Numbered from the stretch's first letter, positions 1-10,005 are shown. The stretch: 64,000 nucleotides of DNA from Paenibacillus sp. UNC451MF (GCF_000686845.1 NZ_JMLS01000012.1:1-64000); one strand, 5' to 3'. Program-made: numbers and translations. Notes: generated by a model from the sequence alone, not told the origin.

Positions 1-240
1 ATAGCTTCGCTTGTTATTCGAGATCATAGTCTCAACCAGCCTCAAACATGTTTCTACAAGTAGGGGGTGAACAGTTTAGCTTACGAGATCACGGTCCCAC
101 GGGCAGTTACGTTCGACCCCGGCTACCGTTTACTAAACCTCTTAAATGCAAAGAGGTCAACCAGTAAAAACTGGCTTATTTCATAATACGAACTGGCAGT
201 TGAGCGCAAAGCGCAATGATTCTCTTAAATGTGTTACAAT
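1..240 (-). other. Non-coding stretch, possible end of an IS110-type element
   Basis: No open frame of note occurs here. On the minus strand the stretch starts with a promoter-like pair (TTTGCG, 16 bases, TATTAT, around 212-185), then a small hairpin CCAGT-N4-ACTGG (about 160-173), and then structured, G/C-richer sequence running off the left edge. A promoter followed by a structured RNA of about 180 bases ahead of a gene is what the non-coding end (bridge RNA) of an IS110-family element looks like. The transposase would lie outside the window, so this is only a suggestion. Confidence 0.2.
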
Positions 241-285
241 ACCTCAAATAATGTAAATTAATGTAATAAGTGGGGGGTATAAGAA

Positions 286-742
286 ATGGATATTTCAATA
301 AAACTTTACGAAAGACCAACTAGATTTGGTAACCCTATTGTGGAAAAGATCAATCAAATAATAAGTTCGTTGACAGGTGTTTGGTTTACTGAGGACACAT
401 ATAAAGATTTAATGTTTCAAGATTTACTCTGTGCTGAGAGTGATGGAAGTTACATCCTTTATAGTCTTTACAAGTGTAGAGGGCTCAATTTCTATATCAT
501 TAATGGGCACTGATCCGATGCTTCATCGTAAGGGATTCGGTTCCGAATTATTGTTTCATTTGTTTGATCACGCAAAGAAGATGGGATTTAATAAAATCGT
601 TGCATTAACGGTACCGCCAAGCACGAAGCCAGCGTACCAGCAAACTGTTGATTTCTATATAAAACATGGTTTTATTATTGAAAAGGAATACACCGAGCTA
701 TGGCAAAGTGGAACAATTCAGCTAATGAAGTTACTGAGCTAA
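286..742 (+). pseudogene. GNAT N-acetyltransferase, frameshifted
   Basis: Two overlapping frames together give one GNAT acetyltransferase of about 150 residues. The first frame starts at ATG 286 after a GGGGGG-type ribosome site and carries the N-terminal strand-helix region. The second frame, readable from about 450, carries the acetyl-CoA-binding core (MGTDPMLHRKGFGSELL, the R/Q-x-x-G-x-G/A loop) and the C-terminal FYIKHGF motif. Continuity is lost near 448-455 after the residues ESDG, needing one base removed or two added. The downstream half is well preserved, so this is either a recent inactivation or a sequencing error. Substrate unknown. Confidence 0.7.
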
Positions 743-765
743 CGGGTACAATAGCGCAATAATCA

Positions 766-799
766 GGGAGTAGACCGCCGTTGCATCTGCTTCCTTTTT
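766..799 (+). terminator. Rho-independent terminator
   Basis: A GGGAGTAGA arm pairs with TCTGCTTCC (with G-U pairs) and is followed by TTTTT. It sits 24 bases after the acetyltransferase pseudogene. The 3' arm resembles that of the terminator at 5157-5193. Confidence 0.6.
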
Positions 800-903
800 C
801 GTCGAAGTAACGGGAGGATAACAACAATCACATATAGAGTAAACGGTAGATTTTTTTGCAGGTTGCCCGTGCTAGATAACTCTAAATATAGAGGAGATAT
901 ATA

Positions 904-1491
904 ATGCTGATACATAAGGGAGCTGTTCCGCTAAAAACAAAACGACTGGTTTTACGTCAGTTTACATTGCACGACAAATACACGGTATACCATAACATGA
1001 CAAGTGATGCTCATATGACAAAATATTTGTCGTGGGATACTCACGAATCGCTGGATACAACGATTGAAATGCTTACCAGATGGATAACAGGATACGAGAA
1101 TCCTGAATTTTACCGCTGGGCGATTGAGTATGAAAATGAGGTAGTAGGTTCAATTCATTTGCTTGACATATCAAATAAGTCAAGCCGATGCGATTTGGGT
1201 TATTATATCGGTTCGAAATGGTGGAATATGGGTATTGTTACGGAAGCGGCTGATGAAGTTATAAGATTTGCCTTTGAAGAACTCGGCATGCATAAAATTG
1301 TTGCATGGCACCATTCGGATAATGCTGCATCTGGACATGTTATGAAAAAGCTTGGATTGATTTTAGAAGGGACACTAAGAAAGGATACACGATTGAAGAA
1401 CGGTACATATAGCGATGTAAAAACCTACGGATTATTACTGGAAGATTGGAATACGGAGCGTAGTAACAGATTATACAATGATAAATTATAA
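904..1491 (+). CDS. GNAT N-acetyltransferase, RimJ/RimL type
   Basis: This 195-residue protein is a full-length GNAT acetyltransferase of the RimJ/RimL-like group, which transfers acetyl from acetyl-CoA to an amine of a protein N terminus or small molecule. It opens with the typical KTKRLVLRQFTLHD strand and has the core YYIGSKWWNMGIVTEAADEVIRF, where W-N-M-G-I-V-T-E replaces the usual Q-G-x-G-x-A, then AWHHSDNAASGHVMKKLGL and the final LRKDTRLKNGTYSDVKTYGLL. The start at 904 follows a GAGGAG site. It lies alone between two other small enzyme genes, and no specific substrate can be assigned. Confidence 0.88.
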   Translation: MLIHKGAVPLKTKRLVLRQFTLHDKYTVYHNMTSDAHMTKYLSWDTHESLDTTIEMLTRWITGYENPEFYRWAIEYENEVVGSIHLLDISNKSSRCDLGYYIGSKWWNMGIVTEAADEVIRFAFEELGMHKIVAWHHSDNAASGHVMKKLGLILEGTLRKDTRLKNGTYSDVKTYGLLLEDWNTERSNRLYNDKL

Positions 1492-1787
1492 CAGAGCTTC
1501 ATCACCTTAAGATAGGTCAAAAAGGTTTAGTTGTTTACAGAGGAACATTGATTATCGATTTAATAATTGATAATGATAAAAAAGATAAATGGTCTATAAT
1601 GGATTAGCCTAAATGCTTCCATCCTCGTTAAGTGACATGACTAATCAAACAGGAAATAAAAGAGAAGTTCTATCAGATACATTATGGTGAACAGTACCAC
1701 AAGTCATTGAAGTAACGTGCAAGATAGTTTAGTAAGATTATCGAATAATTGTATACTCGAAATTAAAGAAAAAAAGGGGATCGGCTC
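1492..1787. other. Intergenic gap with a short coding-like remnant
   Basis: No gene is recognised. Just after the acetyltransferase, about 1493-1606 reads in one frame as an open stretch of some 37 codons (containing GLVVYRGTLIIDLIIDN) without a start or ribosome site, ending at a TAG. It may be the tail of a lost gene. The rest holds no clear signal apart from the AAAAAGGGGATCGG ribosome site of the next gene. Confidence 0.3.
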
Positions 1788-2204
1788 ATGCAAGGGTACA
1801 ACGTTCTAATGATATACAGTAAAGATATGGATCAGCTGCTAATGTGCAAACGATTAAAGAACCCCTATAAAGGTTTAAGTAATCTGGTTGGCGGCAAAAT
1901 CGAGAGTGGAGAAACGGGGATTGAAGCTGCTTACAGAGAACTATTTGAAGAAACCAGCATTTCAAAAGAGGATGTTACTTTGCATCATGTAATGGATTTC
2001 AAATATTATTTGCATGATTGTTATGTGGAAGTTTATGTCGGTAAATTGAAGCTTGATGTCATGGTCTCTGGGGATGAAAATGAACTTTATTGGTCTGATT
2101 TGAATCAAGATTTTTTCGACATGACCCTATTTGCAGGTGAAGGAAATATAGGACATATGATTGAACAGGTGAAGATGAGCAAAAGTTTATTTCTAACTGA
2201 TTGA
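1788..2204 (+). CDS. Nudix hydrolase (MutT-like)
   Basis: This 138-residue protein is a single Nudix domain, a pyrophosphohydrolase acting on nucleoside diphosphates linked to another moiety. The Nudix box is present from about residue 36 (GKIESGETGIEAAYRELFEE): G-x5-E-x7-R-E-L-x-E-E, with Ser replacing the final conserved Gly. Preceding residues LLMCKRLKNPYKGLSNLVGG are typical of 8-oxo-dGTP diphosphatase-like members. A GGGGATCGG ribosome site precedes ATG 1788. A housecleaning role on oxidised nucleotides is plausible, but Nudix substrates cannot be read from the box. Confidence 0.85.
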   Translation: MQGYNVLMIYSKDMDQLLMCKRLKNPYKGLSNLVGGKIESGETGIEAAYRELFEETSISKEDVTLHHVMDFKYYLHDCYVEVYVGKLKLDVMVSGDENELYWSDLNQDFFDMTLFAGEGNIGHMIEQVKMSKSLFLTD

Positions 2205-2217
2205 ACTCTTTCCGCTC

Positions 2218-2238
2218 AACTAACGGAGAACGTTAGTT
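2218..2238. repeat. Inverted repeat AACTAACG-N5-CGTTAGTT
   Basis: Perfect 8-base arms with a 5-base loop lie just after the Nudix gene. A matching half (AACGTTAGTTAG) follows the stop of paiB near 5085, and CTAACGGG follows the pseudogene at 739, so this may be a small dispersed intergenic element. Confidence 0.5.
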
Positions 2239-2319
2239 AAAACAAATCAAAGAGCAGGTCACTGAGTTTTACACTATATCAAGAAGCCATATCAAATGTA
2301 CTTCACAAAGGAGTAGATC

Positions 2320-2903
2320 ATGGAAGAAGTTACAACAAAAATATATATGGTACGACATGCTGAATCAAAATATGTGCCGGGGGTAGAAAGGACTCGGGGG
2401 TTAACGGATAAAGGTATTTTGGACTCAAAAATAGTTGCTGACATTCTACAGGATGAGATCGACGTTGTGGTATCTAGTCCATATCAAAGAGCGATACAAA
2501 CGGTAGATGAGCTAGCAAATAGATTGAACTTAAGATTGAATTATATGAAGATCTCAGAGAGCGCAGAATGGCGGAAGAAGGATATTTTGATAAAGAGGGA
2601 AGAAATATAATAAAATCAACTGAAGAATTATACATAAGCCCTGATCTGGCCTTCCAAGGAGGGGAGTCAAATAATACAGCACAGTCCAGGGGAGTCAAAG
2701 CATTGAATGAAGTTATCAATAAATATATGGGGAAACGGATCGCTGTAGGTACCCATGGGAACATAATGACGATTATGATGAGCTATTTTGATCCTAAGTA
2801 CGATTTTACGTTTTGGAAAAGTACTTCTATGCCAGATATATATAGGATTGAATTTAAAGAAAATTCTTTAATTAATGTTGAGAGACTGTGGCCTGGAATG
2901 TGA
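2320..2903 (+). pseudogene. Histidine phosphatase (phosphoglycerate-mutase-like), frameshifted
   Basis: Two frames make one histidine-phosphatase-superfamily protein of about 195 residues. The first begins at ATG 2320 after an AAAGGAG site and contains the phosphohistidine motif MVRHAESKY and SSPYQRAIQTVDELA. The second, from about 2520, reads IELKIELYEDLRERRMAEEGYF and continues through the second catalytic histidine in VGTHGNIMTIMMSYF to the natural C terminus. The break lies near 2516-2524 and is cured by restoring one base. All catalytic residues survive, so the damage is recent or is a sequencing error. The family dephosphorylates sugar phosphates or other small phosphates. Confidence 0.75.
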
Positions 2904-3127
2904 TGAAATTCCAAGTTCTTTCAGCTAGCGGGCCAAGATAGTTGAAAAGTAGCAGCGGTGGTGTAGGACATGATTCCATTGGATTCGATGCGATCTGGAA
3001 AGGTTGTTGATTTACATGTACACTGGAGAAAGTACCAATCGACCTAGAGATGAAAATCAATCTTGAACCGTTCGGTAAACAAACTCTGTTCCCTGTAATA
3101 TTTAAAATCATTAATCGCTTCCCACAT
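2904..3127. other. Intergenic gap without recognised gene
   Basis: Only short frames without ribosome sites occur here. I see no domain and no clear promoter; the stretch ends in the terminator at 3128. Confidence 0.4.
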
Positions 3128-3164
3128 AAAAAGACCTTTCGCTAAAGCGTAGGGTCTTTTTTGT
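3128..3164 (+). terminator. Rho-independent terminator
   Basis: AAAAGACC pairs with GGGTCTTTT around an inner CGC-TAAA-GCG stem and ends in a T run. It closes the unit that contains the phosphatase pseudogene. Confidence 0.8.
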
Positions 3165-3218
3165 TGTTGTTCAAACGTATCGTATCCAGGCCATCCGAGG
3201 AACTTGTTAGTTGAACAA

Positions 3219-3276
3219 AATCTTTCTGTTAAGAAAGATTCTTATTTTGTTGTAAATGCAACAAAAATGTTATACT
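3219..3276 (+). promoter_or_regulatory. marR-paiAB promoter with two inverted repeats
   Basis: One inverted repeat is AATCTTTCT-GTTA-AGAAAGATT (3219-3240). A second is TTTTGTTG-N6-CAACAAAA (3245-3266), which overlaps the putative -35 TTGTTG (3247-3252). The -10 is TATACT (3271-3276), 18 bases downstream. The second repeat is well placed as an autoregulatory MarR operator. Confidence 0.6.
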
Positions 3277-3321
3277 ATTATTTAAAGTATCGGTTTATAA
3301 AAAATAGATGGAGCTGCATAT

Positions 3322-3774
3322 ATGAAGGAAATCCTACGCGAAATTGGAATGATTGCCAGGGCATTAGATTCTATAAGCAATATTGAATTTAAAGAATATG
3401 ACCTTACAAAAGGGCAGTATTTATACCTTGTACGAATATGTGAAAACCCAGGAATAATTCAAGAAAAGTTAGCTGAAATGATTAAAGTGGACCGAACAAC
3501 CGCAGCTCGTGCAATAAAAAACCTTGAAATTAATGGCTTTATTGAAAAGAGAGATGATGAACATAACAAAAAAATAAAAAAACTCTTTCCAACAGAAAAA
3601 GGGGAAAATGTATTTCCATTTATAAAAAAAGAACATGATCATTCGAATAGTGTAGCATTAGCGGGATTTTCCGAAAAAGAAGCAGAAACCATTTTTCATC
3701 TTCTTCAAAGAGTTAGAAAAAATATAGAAATTGACTGGGAATTTGTGAAAAAGGGAAACAAGAGAGAATATTAA
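3322..3774 (+). CDS. MarR-family transcriptional regulator
   Basis: This 150-residue protein is a winged-helix MarR regulator that should act as a dimer on palindromic operators. The recognition region is EKLAEMIKVDRTTAARAIKNLEINGFIEKRDDEHNKK (roughly residues 53-90), with the R-D-D wing. It is preceded by a perfect inverted repeat over its own -35 (3245-3266), which points to autorepression. It is 27 bases upstream of paiA and on the same strand, so it probably controls paiA and paiB, although the B. subtilis paiAB pair is not known to me as part of a marR operon. The ligand is unknown. Confidence 0.88.
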   Translation: MKEILREIGMIARALDSISNIEFKEYDLTKGQYLYLVRICENPGIIQEKLAEMIKVDRTTAARAIKNLEINGFIEKRDDEHNKKIKKLFPTEKGENVFPFIKKEHDHSNSVALAGFSEKEAETIFHLLQRVRKNIEIDWEFVKKGNKREY

Positions 3775-4320
<546 letters not shown>

Positions 4321-4458
4321 CGAGCAAGGATATTTTGGTGCATTGGTACAGTAATAATTATATAAATTGGATCTTCTACTATTCCACTCTCTTGCTATTA
4401 TTGGTTTATGACAAAAAACACTTATAAATTTTTAAGGTATGAGGGGAGAGAATACCAA

Positions 4459-5076
4459 ATGTATATACCATCGCATTTTGAAATTACGGATATATCAATT
4501 GCCTATGAGATTATTAGAGAAAATAGTTTTGCTACATTGTTTTCTCAACATGATGGGACACCATATGCTACCCATTTGCCGTTAATTCTCGATAAAAATC
4601 ATATGTATCTATACGGGCATTTTGCTCGTCCAAATCCTCAATGGAAAGACATTAGCAATCAAATTGTGTTAGCTGTATTTCATGGTCCTCATTGTTATAT
4701 TTCCCCTTCTTGGTATGAGACGAATAAGGCAGTTCCAACATGGAACTATGTGACCGTTCATGTATACGGGGAAGTCGAACTTATAGATGACGAAAATGAG
4801 TTAATGATTTCCTTAAATGATATGGTATTGAAGTACGAGACCCCCAATAGTTCCTACAGGTTGCAGGATATAGACCCCGACTTTCTAAGTGGTTTGAATA
4901 AAGGAGTTCAAGGCTTTAAAGTGAAAATTAACAGAATAGAAGGGAAAGCGAAGTTAAGCCAAAATCATTCCATACAACGACAGGAATTGGTTATTCAACA
5001 GCTAGAAAAGATCAAAAATACAGACGTGCAAAGAATTTCTTCTCTTATGAGACAAAATCTTAGGTCATTAAGCTAA
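4459..5076 (+). CDS. paiB: PaiB-family FMN-binding regulator
   Basis: This 205-residue protein belongs to the PaiB (FMN_bind_2) family, small split-barrel proteins named as negative regulators of sporulation and degradative enzymes together with PaiA. Family features are the N-terminal MYIPSHF, the central [19 protein letters not shown] and [23 protein letters not shown], and the C-terminal [21 protein letters not shown] start at ATG 4459, which follows GAGGGGAG at 4441-4448 and gives the canonical MYIP start; an in-frame ATG at 4408 would add 17 residues lacking family similarity. About 140 bases separate it from paiA. Confidence 0.85.
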   Translation: MYIPSHFEITDISIAYEIIRENSFATLFSQHDGTPYATHLPLILDKNHMYLYGHFARPNPQWKDISNQIVLAVFHGPHCYISPSWYETNKAVPTWNYVTVHVYGEVELIDDENELMISLNDMVLKYETPNSSYRLQDIDPDFLSGLNKGVQGFKVKINRIEGKAKLSQNHSIQRQELVIQQLEKIKNTDVQRISSLMRQNLRSLS

Positions 5077-5156
5077 AGGGATAACGTTAGTTAGATAACA
5101 ACTAAGACACGGCTGCAGGCATGTATCGGAAGCCGCGTTGCGCTGCAAACGAAATA

Positions 5157-5193
5157 GGAGCAGATTGCCAAAGTGCATCTGCTCCTTATTTTA
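5157..5193 (+). terminator. Rho-independent terminator
   Basis: GGAGCAGAT pairs with ATCTGCTCC and is followed by TTATTTTA. It ends the paiAB unit. Confidence 0.75.
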
Positions 5194-5276
5194 TCATCAA
5201 TTTGTTAAATTAATGAATTGTTTCCCGGTTCTATTGCGTAAACAGAATCTGCATTGGTCTTTCTAAATAGCAATTG

Positions 5277-6256
<980 letters not shown>

Positions 6257-6257
6257 C

Positions 6258-6395
6258 TACTACTTTTGATAAAATATTACGGCTTGTGATAACCGATTGC
6301 TTCAGGATCTTCTGGTACATGTGAGTGAGCAGGTGCATCGCCTTCTCCATGCGGACGCGGCTTATATAAGTGGACAGACTGGTCTCTTTCTTTTA
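6258..6395 (-). pseudogene. Relic of an AraC-type DNA-binding domain
   Basis: On the minus strand, reading from about 6393, one frame gives KETSLSTYISRVRMEKAMHL. After a shift near 6303 another frame gives EAIGYHKP, a stop, and YFIKS. Together these match the second half of an AraC/YesN helix-turn-helix domain (F-x-x-Y-x-x-R-x-R-M-E-K-A...I-G-Y...Y-F). Frame changes, stops and no N-terminal part show a degraded fragment. It abuts the reductase promoter element. Confidence 0.55.
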
Positions 6396-6490
6396 CAAAA
6401 GGGAAAGGGACAAGTATGCGGATGTTTCGAATTTATATTCCAAGTTCCTCCGTTGCACTGGAATTAATATTTTGATATTATCTAGCATAT

Positions 6491-6538
6491 AATATTTAGA
6501 CGTCTAATAATTTAATATTTAATATTTAGATGTTTAAT
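6491..6538. promoter_or_regulatory. Twin operator-like repeats before the SDR operon
   Basis: Two copies of AATATTTAGAYGTYTAAT lie at 6491-6508 and 6521-6538, exactly 30 bases (three helical turns) apart. Their cores TTAGACGTCTAA (perfect palindrome) and TTAGATGTTTAA are typical of MarR operators. The MarR gene at 8292 is the third gene of this cluster. Confidence 0.55.
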
Positions 6539-6591
6539 AGTATTGTGGACATACTACACTATCATGATCTATAAGAAAGGAGCCTACGAAT

Positions 6592-7398
6592 ATGGAGAGA
6601 ATGAAAGACAAGGTGGCGCTTATCACTGGAGGCGCTTCAGGCATAGGCTTATCCACTGCTAACCTAATGGCAAAAGCCGGAGCTAAAGTAGTCATTGCGG
6701 ATTTTAATACTGATGGGGCAATAGAAGCCGCCGAGAATATTAAAAGTCAAGGCGGCGAAGCAGTGGGCGTATTTCTTGATGCCGGAGATGGAGATTCGAT
6801 CAGGGAAGCTGTTGAATTAACGGTACAACAATACGGTAAAATAACGACCCTATTCAACAATGTTGGTTCGACAAACCTTAAGAAGGATCTGGATATTCTT
6901 AACGTTGATCTTGATGAGTGGGATCGGCTCATGAATGTAAATTTAAAGAGCGTGTTATTGGGATGCAGATTCGCTATCCCCTATATGATTAATGCTGGTG
7001 GAGGCTCGATCATCAATACAGCTTCCATGGCGGGCTTTACTGGAGATGCTGTTCGGGTTGCATACGGGGCCTCGAAAGCGGCTGTCGTGAACCTTACTAA
7101 ATATATCGCTACCCAATATGGGAAGAATAACATTCGTTGTAATGCAGTCGCGCCTGGATTGATTTTGACGCCGGCCGCTAAGCATAATATGCCTTCGGAG
7201 GTATTGGATATCTTCGGGAAATATAACGCGCTGCCTTATCACGGAGAACCGGACGATATCGGACATACCGTTCTTTTCCTGGCATCAGATGAATCCAAAT
7301 TTATTACCGGACAGACGATACAGGTGGAGGGCGGACATTATATTGCCAACCCGACCGTCCCTGATTTCGAACAATTTATGAAAATGGCACAGCGTTAA
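6592..7398 (+). CDS. SDR-family oxidoreductase
   Basis: This 268-residue classical short-chain dehydrogenase/reductase uses NAD(P)H on an alcohol/carbonyl pair. The glycine-rich cofactor motif TGGASGIG lies at residues 12-19, the NNVG strand in the middle, and the catalytic Ser (NTASMAG) and YGASK motif follow. The C-terminal ITGQTIQVEGGHY matches the family. ATG 6592 follows AAAGGAGCC. The C-terminal tail (NPTVPDFEQFMKMAQR) is slightly longer than usual. It is first in a cluster with a second SDR and a MarR regulator and lies behind two operator-like repeats. The substrate is unknown. Confidence 0.88.
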   Translation: MERMKDKVALITGGASGIGLSTANLMAKAGAKVVIADFNTDGAIEAAENIKSQGGEAVGVFLDAGDGDSIREAVELTVQQYGKITTLFNNVGSTNLKKDLDILNVDLDEWDRLMNVNLKSVLLGCRFAIPYMINAGGGSIINTASMAGFTGDAVRVAYGASKAAVVNLTKYIATQYGKNNIRCNAVAPGLILTPAAKHNMPSEVLDIFGKYNALPYHGEPDDIGHTVLFLASDESKFITGQTIQVEGGHYIANPTVPDFEQFMKMAQR

Positions 7399-7487
7399 TA
7401 ACAGCTGAAAACTACAACTGACATAGGAAGCGAAAAATACAAGTATAACTGGTCAAACAACATCAAATTACGTTAGGAGCATGTAGT

Positions 7488-8222
7488 ATGGGAAGATTAG
7501 ACAATAAAGTAGCCATTATTACTGGCGGGGCATCGGGTATCGGTGAAAGTATGGGTGATCTGTTTGCACAAGAAGGCGCCATCGTTATTGCCGCAGACAT
7601 TAATGAGGCAGCGCTTGAGAAAGTAAGTCAGAAACATAATGTTTACGGAATGAAATTGAATGTTGCCTCTGATGAGGATTGGCAGGCACTGGCAAAGGAA
7701 GTAAATGATCGTTTTGGTAAAATTGATATTCTTGTCAACAACGCAGGTATCTCTTCTGAAAAACCATATGAGCAAATCAATGTTGAGGATTGGCAGAAAA
7801 TGCTCTCCATTAATGGCTTTGGTCCATTCGCTGGGATGAAGCATGTTGCTCCCTATATGGCAGCCCAAAAGAAAGGCTCCATCATCAATATTTCTTCATA
7901 CACGGCTTTGATCGGCCAAGGCTTTAATCACTACTCGGCATCCAAGGGCGCGGTACGCGCATTATCTAAAGCAGCTGCTACAACCTTTGGCCGTCAAGGC
8001 ATTCGGGTAAACGCTCTATTCCCTGGGATTATTGAAACGCCAATGACTCAAGCTTTAAGTACTTCAAAAGAGCTGCTGGGCCGATTAATACAGGCAACGC
8101 CTTTGCAGCGTTTAGGTCAAGTCATCGATATTGCTCAAGCGGCGCTGTTCCTGGCTTCTGACGAATCTTCGTACATTACAGGTTCAGAAATAGTTATTGA
8201 TGGTGGATACTCAGCTCAATAA
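7488..8222 (+). CDS. SDR-family oxidoreductase
   Basis: This 244-residue classical SDR has TGGASGIG at residues 12-19, LVNNAGIS, the catalytic Ser in NISSYTALIG, and YSASK, ending in ITGSEIVIDGGYSAQ. Length and motifs fit 3-oxoacyl-ACP-reductase-like or hydroxysteroid-dehydrogenase-like enzymes; the reaction direction and substrate cannot be told. It lies 89 bases after the first SDR on the same strand and ahead of a MarR gene, so the pair is likely co-expressed and inducible. GTTAGGAGC precedes ATG 7488. Confidence 0.88.
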   Translation: MGRLDNKVAIITGGASGIGESMGDLFAQEGAIVIAADINEAALEKVSQKHNVYGMKLNVASDEDWQALAKEVNDRFGKIDILVNNAGISSEKPYEQINVEDWQKMLSINGFGPFAGMKHVAPYMAAQKKGSIINISSYTALIGQGFNHYSASKGAVRALSKAAATTFGRQGIRVNALFPGIIETPMTQALSTSKELLGRLIQATPLQRLGQVIDIAQAALFLASDESSYITGSEIVIDGGYSAQ

Positions 8223-8237
8223 AGTGTAAGATTATAG

Positions 8238-8277
8238 GATAGCCCTTAATATTAATTAAGGGCTATCGTTTATTTTA
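8238..8277 (+). terminator. Terminator between SDR and marR
   Basis: A perfect 12-base stem GATAGCCCTTAA / TTAAGGGCTATC is followed by GTTTATTTTA. The ribosome site of marR (CAGGAGG) begins directly after it, so it may partly insulate marR from SDR transcription. Confidence 0.75.
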
Positions 8278-8291
8278 CCCAGGAGGATTTT

Positions 8292-8711
8292 ATGGAAGAA
8301 CAGACTCTTTTCGAACTCATACATAATATGGATAAGTTTACTAATCAACTGATTATCCAGTGGAACAAAACATTCAGTGAGGACCTCGGTATCTCTCATG
8401 TTCTTGTGCTCGGCCATCTAAAGAAAAACGGAAAGAGCCGGCCTTCGGACATTGCAAAAATATTAGGACTTACCCCTCCTACGCTTAGTTATTTATCGGA
8501 AAAACTTGTCGCGAAGAAATTTGCCGTTAGAATGGTGGATGAGTCTGATCGTCGAATTATTTATTTGGGTATTACCGACATAGGGACAGATGTCCTTAAA
8601 AGAGCATCACTTGAGGGGCAAAGGCTGCGTAAAAATTTATTCGAAAAGTTAACCGAGCAGGAGCGGACACAGCTAGCAAACCTTTATAAAAAGCTGAATA
8701 GTGAAGATTAG
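8292..8711 (+). CDS. MarR-family transcriptional regulator
   Basis: This 139-residue MarR regulator has its winged helix at RPSDIAKILGLTPPTLSYLSEKLVAKKFAVRMVDESDRR (about residues 52-90), with the D-E-S-D-R-R wing. It should bind as a dimer to palindromes such as the TTAGACGTCTAA pair at 6496-6537 and control the two upstream SDR genes. CAGGAGG precedes ATG 8292. A strong hairpin terminator lies between it and the SDR, so it may be expressed at a lower level or from its own start. Confidence 0.87.
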   Translation: MEEQTLFELIHNMDKFTNQLIIQWNKTFSEDLGISHVLVLGHLKKNGKSRPSDIAKILGLTPPTLSYLSEKLVAKKFAVRMVDESDRRIIYLGITDIGTDVLKRASLEGQRLRKNLFEKLTEQERTQLANLYKKLNSED

Positions 8712-9023
8712 AATAGGTCTGAACATTGAAGAAAGAGATGGTTTACATAACGATATTAAATACTTTGAATAAAGAATAAGGAAAATATTAACAATTATAG
8801 AATTGAATTTTGAATATAACTTAATCAAATTAAACAATAAACATAACTGAAGTATTTTTTTATAAAAATTGTTGGGCGACCTGTGCTGATTTCATACCAC
8901 TTGCCAGTTTAGCTAAAGTAACTGAGTACCCTTGTAATAGAAATAAAATAGACCAAATTTATAGACGGGGGGAGTAACCCTCGTTACGCTAACTGGCAGG
9001 ATAATTCAAAGGGAATTCATGTG
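8712..9023. other. Intergenic gap, nothing recognised
   Basis: A/T-rich sequence (about 8760-8870) is followed by a stretch containing TTGCCAGTTTAG and CTAACTGGCAGG, a loose inverted repeat between the convergent marR and araC genes. No open frame with a ribosome site was found. Confidence 0.4.
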
Positions 9024-9935
9024 TTAATCCGTTTGGTCATATTTCGCCCTCAGGCGCTTTATATCTTCCCTTGGCGGAAAACCAAACATTCGGGAATATT
9101 CACGACTGAATTGAGATGGACTTTCATAGCCTACATGGAATGCAACATCAGCAGCATCTGTTGGCTCAGATAATAACAGGCGCCGGGCTTCCTGTAGTCT
9201 CAGTTGTTTTTGGAACTGAATAGGGCTCATAGCAGTTACCTCTTTAAAGTACCTATGAAGTGAAGCAACACTCATATTCGCTTTTTCCGCAAGCTCCTCA
9301 ATCCTCAAAGACCTATCATAGTTATTCTTTATTTGTTCGATAACATCTCTGATACGGTTGGTAGAGCTTCCTTCTATTGCAATTTGTTCCAGTGTCCCCC
9401 CATGCTGCCCTTGCAGAACCTTATAGAGAATTTCCTTCGTAAACAAAGGTGCAAGTACCGGAATATCCTTCGGGTTGTCTAACAAACGAGCTAATCGGAT
9501 TACCGCATCTAGCATTGATAACTCTATCGGGCTGACAAACATGGCTCGCTTAGCATTCTCTTTCTTTCCGCCTCGAATTTCAGAATCACGTAAAACCTCT
9601 AAGATTTGACTCGGTGTAAAGACAAGATTGAGAGCCAAATACGGAATATCGGAAGAAGCTTCTACCACTTGCCCGGTAACCGGAAGGTCAACCGATGAAA
9701 CAAGGTAATCAGCCGGACTGTACCTGAAGCGCTCCTGTGCAAGCCATACTTCCTTCGCACCTTGAACGATAATGCATAAGGAAGGCTTGTAAACACTGTG
9801 CTTTGGACCGGTAACATTAGAGCGGCGAATAAAAAATAAAGATGGTATCGCGGTCGCGTTAACACCATCCTTTACTGAATAACGCTCAATAAGATTGGCA
9901 AGCTCAGCCTGCTGTTTATATAGGGATTCAGCCAT
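9024..9935 (-). CDS. AraC-family regulator with AraC_N domain
   Basis: This 303-residue regulator has an N-terminal AraC_N-type cupin (KPSLCIIVQGAKEVWLAQERFRYSPADYLVSSVDLPVTG, residues about 48-90) and a C-terminal double helix-turn-helix (RIEELAEKANMSVASLHRYFKEVTAMSPIQFQKQLRLQEARRLL ... DVAFHVGYESPSQFSREYSRMFG). Members of this group often sit beside aldo/keto reductase or alcohol dehydrogenase genes and activate them in response to aldehydes. It is divergent from the reductase at 10229. The shared element at 10006-10028 and 6234-6256 is its most likely binding site. AGGAGG precedes ATG 9935. Confidence 0.88.
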   Translation of the reverse strand: MAESLYKQQAELANLIERYSVKDGVNATAIPSLFFIRRSNVTGPKHSVYKPSLCIIVQGAKEVWLAQERFRYSPADYLVSSVDLPVTGQVVEASSDIPYLALNLVFTPSQILEVLRDSEIRGGKKENAKRAMFVSPIELSMLDAVIRLARLLDNPKDIPVLAPLFTKEILYKVLQGQHGGTLEQIAIEGSSTNRIRDVIEQIKNNYDRSLRIEELAEKANMSVASLHRYFKEVTAMSPIQFQKQLRLQEARRLLLSEPTDAADVAFHVGYESPSQFSREYSRMFGFPPREDIKRLRAKYDQTD

Positions 9936-10005
9936 AACATCCTCCTTGCTCCTTCATCTTAATAGTCCCATTATAAAGTATATCCATCTGTCGTGTAAGT
10001 CATTG

